A DNA stretch of 64,000 nt, taken from contig JACPYP010000020.1 in NCBI GenBank assembly GCA_016195985.1, forward strand, positions 1-64,000, in the 5' to 3' direction. Of the stretch, positions 18,719-30,267 are shown piece by piece; positions within the stretch are counted from its first letter, which is position 1, and each line of letters starts with the position of its first letter. A model generated the notes under the pieces. The model was not told the DNA's origin and did no database searches. It saw only the letters and a list, made by a program, of their open reading frames with translations. A program made the position numbers and the translations under genes. This stretch comes from Acidobacteriota bacterium (GTDB lineage: Bacteria; Acidobacteriota; Holophagae; Holophagales; Holophagaceae).

Positions 18719-19485
18719 GCCCGAACCCCGATCAGGGCCGGCGGTTGGCCCTCCACGAAGTCATGGATCTCAACGCCCGCTTCAGGGGCGCCAGCGCGGA
18801 ACAGGTGCTGGCCTTCGCCGCCGAGGCCTTCGGCGGACGCCTGGCCTTCGCCTGCAGCCTGGGGTTGGAGGACGTGGCCGTGACTGATCTCCTCTCCCGT
18901 CTGCCGAGCCCCCCGCGCATCTTCTTCCTGGACACGGGCCGCCTGAACCCCGAAACCTACGACACCCTGTCGGCCCTCCGCCGCCGCTACCACCTGCCCA
19001 TCGAAACCTACTTTCCCCGCCACGAAGCCGTGGAAGCCTACGTCAACAGCCACGGCCCCAACGCCTTCTATCAGACCCTGGAGCTGCGGAAAGCCTGCTG
19101 CGCCATCCGCAAGCTGGAACCCCTCGCCAGAGCCCTGGAAGGCGCCGACGCCTGGATCACGGGCCTGCGCAGCGAGCAGGCCCCCACCCGCACGGGCCTG
19201 GAGCGCTTCGAGATCGACAACGCCCACGGCGGCATCCTCAAAATCAACCCTCTGGCCGATTGGAGCCTGCAGCAGACCTGGGATCACGTGCGCGCCCACG
19301 AGGTGCCCTACAACCGCCTCCACGACCAGGGTTTCCCCAGCATCGGCTGCGCCCCCTGCACCCGGGCCGTGGGTCCCGGCGAAGACATCCGCGCCGGCCG
19401 CTGGTGGTGGGAGACCCCCGAGCACAAGGAATGCGGCCTGCACGCCCGGAACCCCGCCCCCAATCCCCCTCAGGAAAACCAATGA
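18715..19485 (+). CDS. cysH: Adenylylsulfate (APS) reductase, CysH family
   Basis: Reduces activated sulfate to sulfite. 256 residues. The PP-loop region (FACSLGLED), LDTGRLNPETY and the iron-sulfur cysteines Cys128-Cys129 (KACCAIRK) and Cys212-x2-Cys215 (GCAPCTRAV) are visible, plus the C-terminal catalytic Cys in KECGLH. The paired CC and CxxC mark the [4Fe-4S] APS-type rather than PAPS-type enzyme, which agrees with the lack of a CysC kinase in the operon. The start is TTG at 18715, chosen because GGAGG (18703-18707) stands seven bases before it; it overlaps the cysI stop. Confidence 0.93.
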   Translation: MSPNPDQGRRLALHEVMDLNARFRGASAEQVLAFAAEAFGGRLAFACSLGLEDVAVTDLLSRLPSPPRIFFLDTGRLNPETYDTLSALRRRYHLPIETYFPRHEAVEAYVNSHGPNAFYQTLELRKACCAIRKLEPLARALEGADAWITGLRSEQAPTRTGLERFEIDNAHGGILKINPLADWSLQQTWDHVRAHEVPYNRLHDQGFPSIGCAPCTRAVGPGEDIRAGRWWWETPEHKECGLHARNPAPNPPQENQ

Positions 19486-20396
19486 CCGCCGCCGCGCCCA
19501 CGCTCTCCCACCTCGATTGGCTCGAGGCCGAAGCCATCCACATCCTCCGCGAAGTGGCCGGCCAGTGCGCCAACCCCGTGCTGCTCTTCAGCGGCGGCAA
19601 GGACAGCCTCGTGCTGCTGCGCCTCGCCGAAAAAGCCTTCCGCCCCGGCCGCTTCCCCTTCCCCCTGCTGCACATCGACACGGGGCACAACTACGAAGAA
19701 GTGACCGCCTTCCGCGACCGGCGCGCCGCCGAGCTGGGCGAGCGCCTCATCGTGCGCAGCCTGGAGGATTCCATCCGGCAAGGGCGCATCGCGCTGAAGT
19801 CCCCGATGGAAGCCCGCAACCGCCACCAGAGCGTGACCCTGCTGGACGCCATCGCCGAATTCGGCTTCGACGCCTGCATCGGCGGCGCCCGCCGCGACGA
19901 GGAGAAGGCCCGGGCCAAGGAGCGCATCTTCTCCTTCCGCGATGCCTTCGGCCAGTGGGATCCCAAGAACCAGCGGCCCGAATTGTGGGACCTCTACAAC
20001 GCCCGCATCGATGCCGGCGAAAACATCCGGGCCTTCCCCATCTCCAATTGGACCGAGCTGGACATCTGGCAGTACATCGAACGCGAAGGCCTGGCCCTGC
20101 CCAGCATCTACTTCGCCCACGAGCGCGAGGTGGCGGTGCGCAAGGACGGCGCCCTGGTGCCCGTCACCCCGCTCACGCCCGCGAAGCCCGGCGATGACGT
20201 GCAGCGCCTCTCCGTGCGCTTCCGCACCGTGGGCGACATCACTTGCACGGCTCCAGTGAGGAGTACGGCCCGCACCGTGGCCGAGATCCTCCTGGAAACC
20301 GCCACCACCGAGCTCACCGAACGGGGCGCCACCCGCCTGGACGACCAGACCAGCGAAGCCTCCATGGAGCAGCGCAAGAAGGAGGGCTACTTCTGA
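19482..20396 (+). CDS. cysD: Sulfate adenylyltransferase subunit 2
   Basis: Forms APS from ATP and sulfate together with the GTPase CysN. 304 residues. The PP-loop SGGKDS is near residue 38. Further family motifs are HIDTGHNYEE, GGARRDEEKARAKER and FPISNWTELDIWQYI, with the conserved C-terminal end RKKEGYF. Start and stop are overlapped with neighbours (ATGA with cysH, TGATG with cysN), indicating translational coupling along the operon. Confidence 0.96.
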   Translation: MTAAAPTLSHLDWLEAEAIHILREVAGQCANPVLLFSGGKDSLVLLRLAEKAFRPGRFPFPLLHIDTGHNYEEVTAFRDRRAAELGERLIVRSLEDSIRQGRIALKSPMEARNRHQSVTLLDAIAEFGFDACIGGARRDEEKARAKERIFSFRDAFGQWDPKNQRPELWDLYNARIDAGENIRAFPISNWTELDIWQYIEREGLALPSIYFAHEREVAVRKDGALVPVTPLTPAKPGDDVQRLSVRFRTVGDITCTAPVRSTARTVAEILLETATTELTERGATRLDDQTSEASMEQRKKEGYF

Positions 20397-21676
20397 TGGC
20401 CACCGCCACCCTCGCCTCCGGGCCCGACACCCGCGCCGACCTGGGCGTGCTCCGCTTCCTCACCTGCGGCAGCGTGGATGACGGCAAGAGCACCCTCATC
20501 GGCCGCCTGCTCTACGACAGCAAGGCCATCCTGGCGGACGCCCTCCAGGCCATCGAACGCACCAGCAGGAAGCGCGGCCACGCGGAGGTGGATCTGAGCC
20601 TCCTCACGGACGGCCTCCAGGCCGAGCGCGAACAGGGCATCACCATCGACGTGGCCTACCGCTACTTCAGCACGGGCCAGCGCAGCTTCATCATCGCCGA
20701 CGCCCCCGGCCACGAGCAGTACACCCGCAACATGGTCACCGCCGCCAGCACCGCCGACTTGGCGCTGATCCTCGTGGATGCCCGCAAGGGCGTGCTCACC
20801 CAGACTCGCCGCCACCTCACCCTGGCCCACCTCGTGGGCATCCGCCACCTAGTGGTGGTGGTGAACAAGATGGATCTCGTGGGCTACGACCAGGCCGTGT
20901 TCGAACGCATCCGCGCCGAGGTGCTGGCCTTCGCCGGGGAGCTGGGCGCCGAGGATCTCGTCTTCCTGCCCCTCTCCGCCCTCGCGGGGGATCTGGTGGT
21001 GGAGCGCGGGGGCAACCTGCCCTGGTACGGGGGCCCCACCCTCGTCGAGCTGCTGGAATCCGCGGCCCTGGAAGATGGGCGAGAGGAGCTGCCCTTCCGC
21101 CTCTCCGTCCAATGGGTGATCCGCCCCCACCAGGATTTCCGCGGCTACGCGGGACGGGTGGCAGCCGGCCGCGTGAAGGTGGGCGACGCTCTCACAGTGC
21201 TGCCCTCGGACCGCCGCAGCCGCGTGAAGGCCATCCACCTGGGCGGAGCGAGGCTCGACGAAGCCGTTGCCGGCCAGAGCGTCATCCTGGAACTGGAGGA
21301 TGACCTCGACATTTCCCGGGGCGACCTCCTCGCCGACGCGGGACGGCCGCCACTCCCGGCCCGCAGCCTGGACGCGGATCTCTGCTGGCTGTCCGAAGCG
21401 CCCTCGCGCCCGGGGGGCCGCTACCTGCTGCGCCACGGCAGCCGCGAAACCCGCGCCATCCTCCATGGAACGGCCCACCGCCTGGACCTCGACAGCCTCC
21501 AGCGGGAACCAGAAACGCGCCTGGCCATGAACGACATCGCGCAGCTCAGCCTGACATTGCAGCAGCCCCTGTCCGTCGACCCCTACCGGGAGATCCGCGC
21601 CACCGGCGCCTTCATCCTCGTCGACGAGACCACCCACGCCACTGTGGCCGCGGGCTTCATCCGCGGCGCGGAGTAG
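20396..21676 (+). CDS. cysN: Sulfate adenylyltransferase subunit 1 (GTPase)
   Basis: EF-Tu-like GTPase that drives APS synthesis by CysD. 426 residues. The P-loop GSVDDGKST is at 25-33. Switch regions are [13 protein letters not shown] and DAPGHEQY, and the guanine motif is NKMD. Two beta-barrel domains follow. It is not fused to an APS kinase (CysC), unlike NodQ-type proteins, consistent with direct APS reduction by CysH. AGGAGG-type Shine-Dalgarno lies within the end of cysD. Twenty-seven bases after the stop a short Cys-containing ORF begins. Confidence 0.96.
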   Translation: MATATLASGPDTRADLGVLRFLTCGSVDDGKSTLIGRLLYDSKAILADALQAIERTSRKRGHAEVDLSLLTDGLQAEREQGITIDVAYRYFSTGQRSFIIADAPGHEQYTRNMVTAASTADLALILVDARKGVLTQTRRHLTLAHLVGIRHLVVVVNKMDLVGYDQAVFERIRAEVLAFAGELGAEDLVFLPLSALAGDLVVERGGNLPWYGGPTLVELLESAALEDGREELPFRLSVQWVIRPHQDFRGYAGRVAAGRVKVGDALTVLPSDRRSRVKAIHLGGARLDEAVAGQSVILELEDDLDISRGDLLADAGRPPLPARSLDADLCWLSEAPSRPGGRYLLRHGSRETRAILHGTAHRLDLDSLQREPETRLAMNDIAQLSLTLQQPLSVDPYREIRATGAFILVDETTHATVAAGFIRGAE

Positions 21677-21703
21677 CCCCGCTCCCCCATTCAAGGAGAC
21701 GCC

Positions 21704-21787
21704 ATGCGCTGTCCCTGTCGAAGCCGCATCCACGCTGACCTTCCACCCCTTGCGCTCCACTCGCCACATCCGCCTACTTCGGACTGA
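21704..21787 (+). CDS. 27-codon ORF before sbp, possible leader peptide
   Basis: An ATG with an ideal AAGGAG (21693-21698, five-base spacing) opens a 27-codon frame beginning [13 protein letters not shown] and ending four bases before the sbp start codon. Cys codons 3 and 5 are both TGT, the less expected Cys codon for such GC-rich DNA. sbp itself has no recognisable Shine-Dalgarno, so sbp translation may be coupled to this ORF. Short Cys-rich upstream ORFs that sense cysteine are known in mycobacteria, and many actinobacterial sulfur genes have leaders with a related R-x-H-x-DL motif. Expression here is inferred from the ribosome site and position only. No protein function is proposed. Confidence 0.5.
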   Translation: MRCPCRSRIHADLPPLALHSPHPPTSD

Positions 21788-21791
21788 ACCC

Positions 21792-22787
21792 ATGAACCGT
21801 CGCGCCCGCAGCTTCACCCTCCTCGCCCTTCTCACCTTCGCCCTCGGCCTCCAGGCCCAGAATGTGAAGCTTCTCAACGTGTCCTACGATCCCACCCGGG
21901 AGCTGTACCAGGATGTCAACGCCGCCTTCGCCAAGCAGTGGAAGGCCAAGACCGGCCAGACCGTCACCATCAACCAATCCCACGGCGGCAGCGGCAAGCA
22001 GGCCCGCGCCGTCATCGACGGGCTTCAAGCGGACGTCGTGACCCTCGCCCTGGCCGGCGACATCGATGCCTTGGCCGAAAAGGGCGGCCTGCTGCCCGCC
22101 GACTGGCAGAAGAAACTGCCCCAGAACAGCACGCCCTACACCTCGACCATCCTCTTCCTGGTGCGCAAGGGGAACCCCAAGGGCATCAGGGACTGGAACG
22201 ACCTGGTCCGCCCCGGCATCCAGGTGATCCAGCCCAATCCCAAGACCAGCGGCGGCGCGCGCTGGAACTACCTCGCCGAGTACGGCCAGGCCCTGCGCGC
22301 GCCCGGCGGCAGTGACGCCAAGGCCAAGGCCTACGTCGCCGCGGTCTACCGCAACGTGCCCGTGCTGGATTCCGGCGCCCGGGGGAGCACGACCACCTTC
22401 ATCGAGCGCGGCATCGGCGATGTGCTGGTGACCTGGGAGAACGAAGCTTTCCTGGCCCTCGAAGGTCCCGCCAAGAACAAGTTCGACATCGTGGTGCCCC
22501 CCGTCAGCATCCTGGCCGAACCCCCCGTGGCCCTGGTGGAGAAGGTGGCCGCCAGGCGTGGCACCACGGCCGTGGCCAAGGACTACCTGGACTACCTCTA
22601 CAGCGACGAAGGCCAGCGCATCGTGGCCAGGCACCACTTCCGGCCCCGCAACGAGAAGGCCGCCAGCCACGCTTTCCCCAACCTGAAACGCTTCACCATC
22701 GACGAAGCCTTCGGTGGGTGGAAGAAGGCCCACGACGTCCATTTCAAGGATGGCGGCCTCTTCGACCAGATCTCGATCATCCGCTAG
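21792..22787 (+). CDS. sbp: Sulfate ABC transporter substrate-binding protein
   Basis: Binds sulfate (or thiosulfate) in the periplasm for delivery to CysTWA. 331 residues. Signal peptide about 1-22 ([15 protein letters not shown]). The mature part starts with [15 protein letters not shown], typical of Sbp/CysP, and contains [14 protein letters not shown] and [16 protein letters not shown], which form the sulfate pocket. It follows the 27-codon ORF by four bases and has no Shine-Dalgarno of its own. Sulfate versus thiosulfate specificity cannot be decided from sequence. Confidence 0.96.
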   Translation: MNRRARSFTLLALLTFALGLQAQNVKLLNVSYDPTRELYQDVNAAFAKQWKAKTGQTVTINQSHGGSGKQARAVIDGLQADVVTLALAGDIDALAEKGGLLPADWQKKLPQNSTPYTSTILFLVRKGNPKGIRDWNDLVRPGIQVIQPNPKTSGGARWNYLAEYGQALRAPGGSDAKAKAYVAAVYRNVPVLDSGARGSTTTFIERGIGDVLVTWENEAFLALEGPAKNKFDIVVPPVSILAEPPVALVEKVAARRGTTAVAKDYLDYLYSDEGQRIVARHHFRPRNEKAASHAFPNLKRFTIDEAFGGWKKAHDVHFKDGGLFDQISIIR

Positions 22788-22794
22788 GCCCAGC

Positions 22795-23613
22795 ATGGCA
22801 TCTCCCACCCGCTCCCTCCCGGGCTTCGGCCTCAGCCTGGGCCTCACCCTGGCCTACCTCAGCGCCATCGTGCTGCTGCCGCTCGCGGCCCTGGTCGTGA
22901 AGGCCAGCGGAGCGACCGCGGCCCAGGTGTGGCACACCGTCTCCGATCCCCGCGTGCTGGCCTCCCTGCGGCTGAGCCTCCTGGCCAGCCTGGGAGGGGC
23001 CCTGCTGAACCTGGTGTTCGGCGTGCTCGTGGCCTGGGTCCTGGTGCGCTACACCTTCCCGGGCCAGCGGGTGGTGGACGCCATGGTGGACCTGCCCTTC
23101 GCCCTGCCCACCGCCGTGGCGGGCATCGCCCTCACCAAGCTCTACGCCCCCGAAGGATGGCTCGGCCACCTGCTGCCCTTCAAGGTCGCCTACACGCCGC
23201 TGGGCGTGCTGGTGGCCCTCACCTTCATCGGCCTGCCCTTCGTGGTGCGCACCGTGCAGCCCGTGCTGGAGGAACTGGACGCCCAGGAAGAGGAGGCCGC
23301 CGCCTGCCTGGGCGCCAGCCGCTTCCAGATCCTGCGGCGGGTGGTGCTGCCGCACCTGGCCCCCGCCCTGCTCTCGGGCTTCACGCTGGCCTTCGCCCGG
23401 GCCCTGGGCGAGTACGGATCGGTGGTGTTCATCAGCGGCAACCTGCCCTTCCGCACGGAGATCCCGCCCCTGCTCATCATCAGCAAGCTGGAGCAGTACG
23501 ACTACATCGGCGCCACGGTCCTCGCCACCCTGCTGCTGCTGATCTCCTTTGCGCTGCTCTTCGCCATCAACCGCCTGCAGGCCAGGCTCCGCCCGGGAGC
23601 CGCCCGTGGCTGA
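22795..23613 (+). CDS. cysT: Sulfate ABC transporter permease CysT
   Basis: Inner-membrane permease, 272 residues with about six hydrophobic segments. The cytoplasmic EAA loop reads EEEAAACLGASRFQILRRV, the site that contacts the CysA ATPase. The N-terminal half carries the family phrase DLPFALPTAVAGIAL. It starts seven bases after sbp and overlaps cysW by eight bases. With CysW it forms the heterodimeric sulfate channel. Confidence 0.95.
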   Translation: MASPTRSLPGFGLSLGLTLAYLSAIVLLPLAALVVKASGATAAQVWHTVSDPRVLASLRLSLLASLGGALLNLVFGVLVAWVLVRYTFPGQRVVDAMVDLPFALPTAVAGIALTKLYAPEGWLGHLLPFKVAYTPLGVLVALTFIGLPFVVRTVQPVLEELDAQEEEAAACLGASRFQILRRVVLPHLAPALLSGFTLAFARALGEYGSVVFISGNLPFRTEIPPLLIISKLEQYDYIGATVLATLLLLISFALLFAINRLQARLRPGAARG

Positions 23614-24475
23614 ATCCTCCCGCCTCTCGGCCGCCCGCCAGGAATCGCGGCCCGTCCGCTGGCTGCTCATCCTCGCGGCCCTGGGCTACCTCGCCCTCTT
23701 CCTCCTGGCGCCCCTGGCGGCGGTCTTCGCCGAGGCCTTCAAGCAGGGCGCCGCCGCCTACTTCAAGGCCTTCGAGGATGCAGAGGCCTGGCACGCCATC
23801 CGCCTTTCCCTGCTGGCCATGGGCATCGCCGTGGCCCTCAATACGGCCTTCGGCCTCACGGCGGCCTGGCTGCTGGGCAAGTTCGACTTCCGGGGCCGGA
23901 ACCTGCTCACCAGCCTCATCGACCTGCCCTTCGCGGTATCCCCGGTGATCTCGGGCCTGATCTTCGTGCTGCTCTTCGGCGCCCAGGGCTGGTTCGGCCC
24001 CTGGCTGGCGGACCGCGACATCCGCCTCATCTTCGCCACACCGGGCATCGTGCTGGCCACCACCTTCGTGACCTTCCCCTTCGTGGCCCGCGAGCTCACG
24101 CCCGTCATGCTGGCCAAGGGCTGCGACCAAGAGGAAGCCGCCCGCATGCTGGGCGCCAGCGGCTGGCAAACCTTCTGGCGCGTCACCCTGCCCTCCGTGA
24201 AGTGGGGCCTGCTCTACGGCGTCATCCTCTGCAGCGCCCGCGCCATGGGCGAGTTCGGCGCCGTGAGCGTGGTGTCGGGCCACATCCGCGGTGAGACCAA
24301 CACCCTGCCCCTCCACATCGAGACCCTCTACAACGAGTACCAGTTTGTGGCCGCCTTCGCCTGCGCCTCGGCCCTCAGCCTGCTGGCCTTGGTGACCCTG
24401 GCCCTCAAGGCTTTCGCCGAACGCCGCCGCGACCTAGATCTGAATCCGGATTTGAAACAAGAGACTGCCCCATGA
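23606..24475 (+). CDS. cysW: Sulfate ABC transporter permease CysW
   Basis: Second permease subunit, 289 residues, about six membrane helices. It has the phrase [15 protein letters not shown] and the EAA loop [19 protein letters not shown]. CysW-typical ending includes [15 protein letters not shown] and [13 protein letters not shown]. It starts at GTG 23606, inside the end of cysT; the first in-frame alternative would remove the N-terminal hydrophilic tail only. It ends in an ATGA overlap with cysA. Confidence 0.95.
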   Translation: MAESSRLSAARQESRPVRWLLILAALGYLALFLLAPLAAVFAEAFKQGAAAYFKAFEDAEAWHAIRLSLLAMGIAVALNTAFGLTAAWLLGKFDFRGRNLLTSLIDLPFAVSPVISGLIFVLLFGAQGWFGPWLADRDIRLIFATPGIVLATTFVTFPFVARELTPVMLAKGCDQEEAARMLGASGWQTFWRVTLPSVKWGLLYGVILCSARAMGEFGAVSVVSGHIRGETNTLPLHIETLYNEYQFVAAFACASALSLLALVTLALKAFAERRRDLDLNPDLKQETAP

Positions 24476-25557
24476 GCATCCACATCGATTCCGTCTCCAA
24501 GCAGTTCGGCAGTTTCGCCGCCCTCCAGGATGTGTCCCTGGCCATTCCCGAAGGCCAGTTGGTGGCCCTGCTGGGGCCCTCGGGCTCGGGCAAGACCACC
24601 CTGCTGCGCATCATCGCCGGCCTGGAGGCCCCCGACGCAGGCGGCGTACGGATCCACGGCGACGCGAAACCCTCGATCCACGCCAGACGCAAGGTGGGTT
24701 TCGTCTTCCAGCACTACGCGCTCTTCAGCCACATGACCGTCTTCGAGAACGTCGCCTTCGGCCTGCGTGTGCGGCCCCGCTGGGACCGGCCTTCCAAGGC
24801 CGCGATCAAGGAGCGCGTGCAGAAGGTGCTCGCCATGGTGCATCTGGATTGGGCCGGGCACCGCATGCCGGACCAGCTCAGCGGCGGCCAGCGCCAACGG
24901 GTGGCCCTGGCCCGGGCCCTGGCCATCGAACCCGAGGTGCTGCTGCTGGACGAGCCCTTCGGCGCCCTGGACGCGCAGGTCCGCGCGGAGCTGCGCCAGT
25001 GGCTGCGGCGCCTCCACGAACAGACGGGCCTCACCTCCGTCTTCGTCACCCACGATCAGGAGGAGGCCATGGAGGTGGCGGATCGCATCGTCGTCCTCCA
25101 CGAGGGCCGCATCGAGCAGGACGGCACGCCTCAGGAGGTCTACGACCACCCTGCCACGTCCTTCATCTACCAGTTCATCGGCCAGGTGAACCGCTTTCGC
25201 GGCCGCATCCGCGACGGCCACTTCCAGGTGGGCGACGCTTCCGTGTCCGTGGCTGGACACCCCCATGAGGAAGGCACCCGGGTGGAGGGCTACCTGCGGC
25301 CCCACGACCTGGACCTCGCCCTGGAACGGAGCCCCGGCGCCCTTCCGGCCACCATCACCCGCATCCAGTCCACGGGCCCCCTGGCCCGGGTGCGCCTGGC
25401 CGCCGCCCACGACCAGTCCGATCTGGAAGCCCACCTGAGCACCGAGGACCTGGCCCAGCTGAGCCTCGCCGTGGGCCAGAAGATCTTCGTGAAGCCCCGC
25501 CGCCTCGATCTCTTCCCGGACACGTCGCCCGCCACCGCGGAGGATTGGGTGATCTGA
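24472..25557 (+). CDS. cysA: Sulfate ABC transporter ATP-binding protein
   Basis: 361-residue ATPase of the sulfate importer. Walker [10 protein letters not shown] is at 35-43. The Q-loop is VFQHYALF, the signature [15 protein letters not shown], Walker [12 protein letters not shown] and the switch His is in [10 protein letters not shown]. The C-terminal extension (about 240-361) is the TOBE-like regulatory domain common in CysA. It is the last gene of the operon. No simple terminator follows, but a 110-base palindromic element starts 32 bases downstream. Confidence 0.96.
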   Translation: MSIHIDSVSKQFGSFAALQDVSLAIPEGQLVALLGPSGSGKTTLLRIIAGLEAPDAGGVRIHGDAKPSIHARRKVGFVFQHYALFSHMTVFENVAFGLRVRPRWDRPSKAAIKERVQKVLAMVHLDWAGHRMPDQLSGGQRQRVALARALAIEPEVLLLDEPFGALDAQVRAELRQWLRRLHEQTGLTSVFVTHDQEEAMEVADRIVVLHEGRIEQDGTPQEVYDHPATSFIYQFIGQVNRFRGRIRDGHFQVGDASVSVAGHPHEEGTRVEGYLRPHDLDLALERSPGALPATITRIQSTGPLARVRLAAAHDQSDLEAHLSTEDLAQLSLAVGQKIFVKPRRLDLFPDTSPATAEDWVI

Positions 25558-25589
25558 GCGGCGCCGTCTCAGCGTGGCGCAGGGATTTC

Positions 25590-25699
25590 AAGATCCCCCC
25601 GAAGGACGCGAAGGGAAAGGCAAGGGCACGAAGGTGGAAAGCACCCCTTCGTGGACTTCCTGCGCCCGCAGCGCGCCTTCGTGATCTCGTGGGGATCTT
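25590..25699. repeat. Palindromic repeat element built on the word ACGAAGG
   Basis: A 110-base imperfect palindrome with perfect 9-bp ends (AAGATCCCC at 25590-25598 and its complement at 25691-25699). The left arm holds repeated CGAAGG words and the right arm their complements CCTTCG. It separates convergent cysA and the molybdopterin oxidoreductase gene and may act as a terminator for both. Confidence 0.6.
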
Positions 25700-25701
25700 T
25701 T

Positions 25702-27714
<2,013 letters not shown>

Positions 27715-27747
27715 GGGAACCTCGCAGTTGGAGAAGACCCGGGCCCC

Positions 27748-27775
27748 TTGACCCGATCCAGGGATATGCCACACT
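27748..27775 (+). promoter_or_regulatory. Candidate promoter of the metY operon
   Basis: TTGACC (27748-27753), a 16-base spacer and CACACT (27770-27775) lie about 30 bases before the S-box. Confidence 0.4.
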
Positions 27776-27803
27776 TGATGTTCGTACGAGATCTTTGTCA
27801 GTT

Positions 27804-27920
27804 CCATAGCGAGTTATCCAGAAAGGTGGAGGGACGGGCCCTGTGAAACCTTGGCAACCTGCGAAAGCAAGGTGCCAATTCCTGCCGCGATCGATTGATT
27901 GCGGAGAGATGTCGAGCTGT
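27804..27920 (+). ncRNA. SAM-I (S-box) riboswitch before metY
   Basis: It has the same conserved blocks as the S-box at 15483. From the CCATAGCG leader through CCTGCCG the two differ at only two positions, in the P1 strand. P1 is closed by GAGAGATGTCGAGCTGT. It controls metY-metA-lysC. Confidence 0.95.
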
Positions 27921-27937
27921 GTCGAGACTGACTACAC

Positions 27938-27980
27938 GCCGAAGGGGCCCGAGAAATCGGGCCCCTTCGGCTATTCCTGG
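27938..27980 (+). terminator. Riboswitch-linked terminator before metY
   Basis: A perfect 15-bp stem (27938-27952 and 27957-27971) is capped by a GAAA tetraloop and followed by a short T-containing stretch. The location, just after the S-box, makes it the transcriptional expression platform. Confidence 0.82.
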
Positions 27981-28034
27981 ACTTGCTTGGACGGCAGAGC
28001 CTCGGCTTTCTCCCCTTCTCTTCCAGGAGCCGCC

Positions 28035-29321
28035 ATGAGCGCCGCGCAACCCCACATCGAAACCATCGCCCTCCACGGCGGCCAGGTCGCCGACAGCGAC
28101 ACCAAGAGCCGGGCCCTGCCCATCTACCAGACCACCAGCTACGTGTTCGATTCTGCCGAGCACGGCGCGGCGCTCTTCAACCTGGAAGTGCCCGGCAACA
28201 TCTACACCCGCATCATGAACCCCACGACCGCCGTGCTGGAGACGCGCGTGGCCCAGCTGGAAGGCGGCATCGCGGGCCTGGCGGTGGCCTCGGGCCAGGC
28301 GGCCATCACCCTCACCCTCAACACCCTGCTGCGCGGCGGCGACCACATCGTGGCCGGCGACAACCTCTACGGCGGCACCTACAACCTGCTGCACCACACC
28401 CTTCCCCGCAACGGCATCACCACCACCTTCGTGGACTCCACGAAGCCCGAGGCCTTCCGCGCGGCCCTCACGCCCCAGACCCGCGCCATCTACATCGAGG
28501 CCCTGGGCAATCCCAAGCTGGACGTGCCCGAATTCGAAGCCATCGCCGCCATCGCCAGGGAAGCGGGCGTGCCCCTCATCGTGGACAACACCCTGCCCAG
28601 CCCCTACCTGGTGAATCCCTTGGCCCTGGGCGCCCACATCGTCGTGCACAGCGCCACGAAATTCCTGGGCGGCCACGGCACTTCCGTGGCGGGCGTCATC
28701 GTGGACGGCGGCACCTTCGACTGGACGAACGGCAAGTTCCCGGAGTTCACCGAGCCCTTCGCCGCCTACCACGGCGCCGTGCTGGCGGATCTCGCGGGTC
28801 CCGCGGCCTTCATCACCAAGGCCCGCATCGAGGGCCTGCGCGACACCGGCGCCGCCCTCAGCCCCTTCAACGCCTTCCTCATCCTGCAGGGCATCGAGAC
28901 CCTGCACCTGCGGCTGGAGCGCCACGGCGAGAACGCCCTGGCCGTGGCCCAGTGGCTGGAGAAGCATCCCAAGGTGGCCTGGGTGAACTACCCCGGCCTC
29001 CCCGGCAACGCCAACCACGCTTCGGCCAGCCGCTACTTCCGCAAGGGTGCGGGCTTCGGCGGCATCCTCACCTTCGGCGTGAAGGGGGGCCTGGAGGCCG
29101 GCAAGGCCGTCATCAACGGCGTGCAGCTCTTCTCGCGGCTGGCCAACGTGGGCGACGCCAAGAGCCTCATCATCCATCCAGCCAGCACCACCCACCAGCA
29201 GCTGTCGGCCGCCGAGCGCGAGGCCACCGGCGTCACCGAGGACCTGATCCGCCTCTCCGTGGGCCTGGAAAACATCCAGGACCTCATCGCGGACCTGGAT
29301 CTCGCCCTCGCCAAGGCCTGA
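28035..29321 (+). CDS. metY: O-acetylhomoserine sulfhydrylase
   Basis: PLP enzyme (428 residues) that makes homocysteine directly from O-acetylhomoserine and sulfide. Cys/Met metabolism family motifs are [37 protein letters not shown] and the PLP lysine in [11 protein letters not shown] (Lys209). The long insert [16 protein letters not shown] after the lysine is typical of MetY rather than MetB/MetC. AGGA precedes the ATG. It is the first gene behind the S-box, followed 10 bases later by metA, which supplies the acetylated substrate. Confidence 0.96.
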   Translation: MSAAQPHIETIALHGGQVADSDTKSRALPIYQTTSYVFDSAEHGAALFNLEVPGNIYTRIMNPTTAVLETRVAQLEGGIAGLAVASGQAAITLTLNTLLRGGDHIVAGDNLYGGTYNLLHHTLPRNGITTTFVDSTKPEAFRAALTPQTRAIYIEALGNPKLDVPEFEAIAAIAREAGVPLIVDNTLPSPYLVNPLALGAHIVVHSATKFLGGHGTSVAGVIVDGGTFDWTNGKFPEFTEPFAAYHGAVLADLAGPAAFITKARIEGLRDTGAALSPFNAFLILQGIETLHLRLERHGENALAVAQWLEKHPKVAWVNYPGLPGNANHASASRYFRKGAGFGGILTFGVKGGLEAGKAVINGVQLFSRLANVGDAKSLIIHPASTTHQQLSAAEREATGVTEDLIRLSVGLENIQDLIADLDLALAKA

Positions 29322-29331
29322 GGAACTCCCC

Positions 29332-30267
29332 ATGCCCGTGAAGATTCCCAGCTCCCTGCCCGCCCGGGGCGTCCTCGAAGCGGAGAACGTGTTCCTCATC
29401 GAGGAGCACCAGGCCCTCCAGCAGGACATCCGTCCCCTGCGCATCGCCATCCTCAACCTGATGCCCACCAAGGTGGCCACGGAGACTCAGCTCCTCCGGC
29501 TGCTGGGCAACTCGCCGCTGCAGCTGGAGGTCACGCTGCTGCACATGTCCTCCCACACCTCGAAGAACACCTCGGCTGAGCACCTGCTGGAGCACTACGC
29601 CTCCTTCGAGGAGGTGCGCCACCAGCGCTTCGACGGCCTCATCGTCACCGGAGCGCCGGTGGAAACCTTGCCCTTCGAGGCGGTGGACTACTGGCCGGAG
29701 CTGACCCAGGTGCTGGACTGGGCGAAGACGAACGTCTTCTCCTCCTTCTTCATCTGCTGGGGCGCCCAGGCGGCCCTACACCACTACCATGGCGTGCCCA
29801 AATTCCCCCTGCCCGAGAAAAAGTTCGGCGTGTTCTCGCATCAGTTGAAGGTGCGCAACGAGCGCCTGGTGCAGGGTTTCGACGACGAGTTCTTCGCGCC
29901 CCACTCCCGCCACACCGAAACGCGGCGCGAGGACATTCTGGCGCGGCCCGAGCTGGTGCTCCTGGCGGAATCCGAAGAGGCCGGGGTGTACCTGGTGCAG
30001 TCCGCGGACCGGCGGCGCGTCTTCGTCACAGGCCATTCGGAATACGATCCATGCACCCTGCAGGGCGAGTACGCGCGGGACCTCGGCAAGGGCCTGCCCA
30101 TCGGCATCCCCTGCAACTACTTCCCGGGCGACGATCCCACCCGCGAGCCGCTGGTGCGCTGGCGGGGCCACTCCAACCTGCTGTTCTCGAACTGGCTCAA
30201 CTACTTCGTCTACCAGGAAGCGCCCTTCGACCTGGAACGCCCGGATGGGAAAGGAAAGCAGGCATGA
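29332..30267 (+). CDS. metA: Homoserine O-acetyltransferase (MetA family)
   Basis: Activates homoserine for MetY. 311 residues of the class-I glutamine-amidotransferase-like MetA family. The nucleophile is Cys142 (FICWGAQA); the catalytic His is in VTGHSEYDP. Residue 111 is Glu (GAPVETL). In characterised MetA enzymes Glu at this site selects acetyl-CoA and Gly selects succinyl-CoA, so acetyl transfer is predicted, matching the OAH-using MetY next door. GAGGA before the ATG; ATGA overlap with lysC. Confidence 0.95.
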   Translation: MPVKIPSSLPARGVLEAENVFLIEEHQALQQDIRPLRIAILNLMPTKVATETQLLRLLGNSPLQLEVTLLHMSSHTSKNTSAEHLLEHYASFEEVRHQRFDGLIVTGAPVETLPFEAVDYWPELTQVLDWAKTNVFSSFFICWGAQAALHHYHGVPKFPLPEKKFGVFSHQLKVRNERLVQGFDDEFFAPHSRHTETRREDILARPELVLLAESEEAGVYLVQSADRRRVFVTGHSEYDPCTLQGEYARDLGKGLPIGIPCNYFPGDDPTREPLVRWRGHSNLLFSNWLNYFVYQEAPFDLERPDGKGKQA

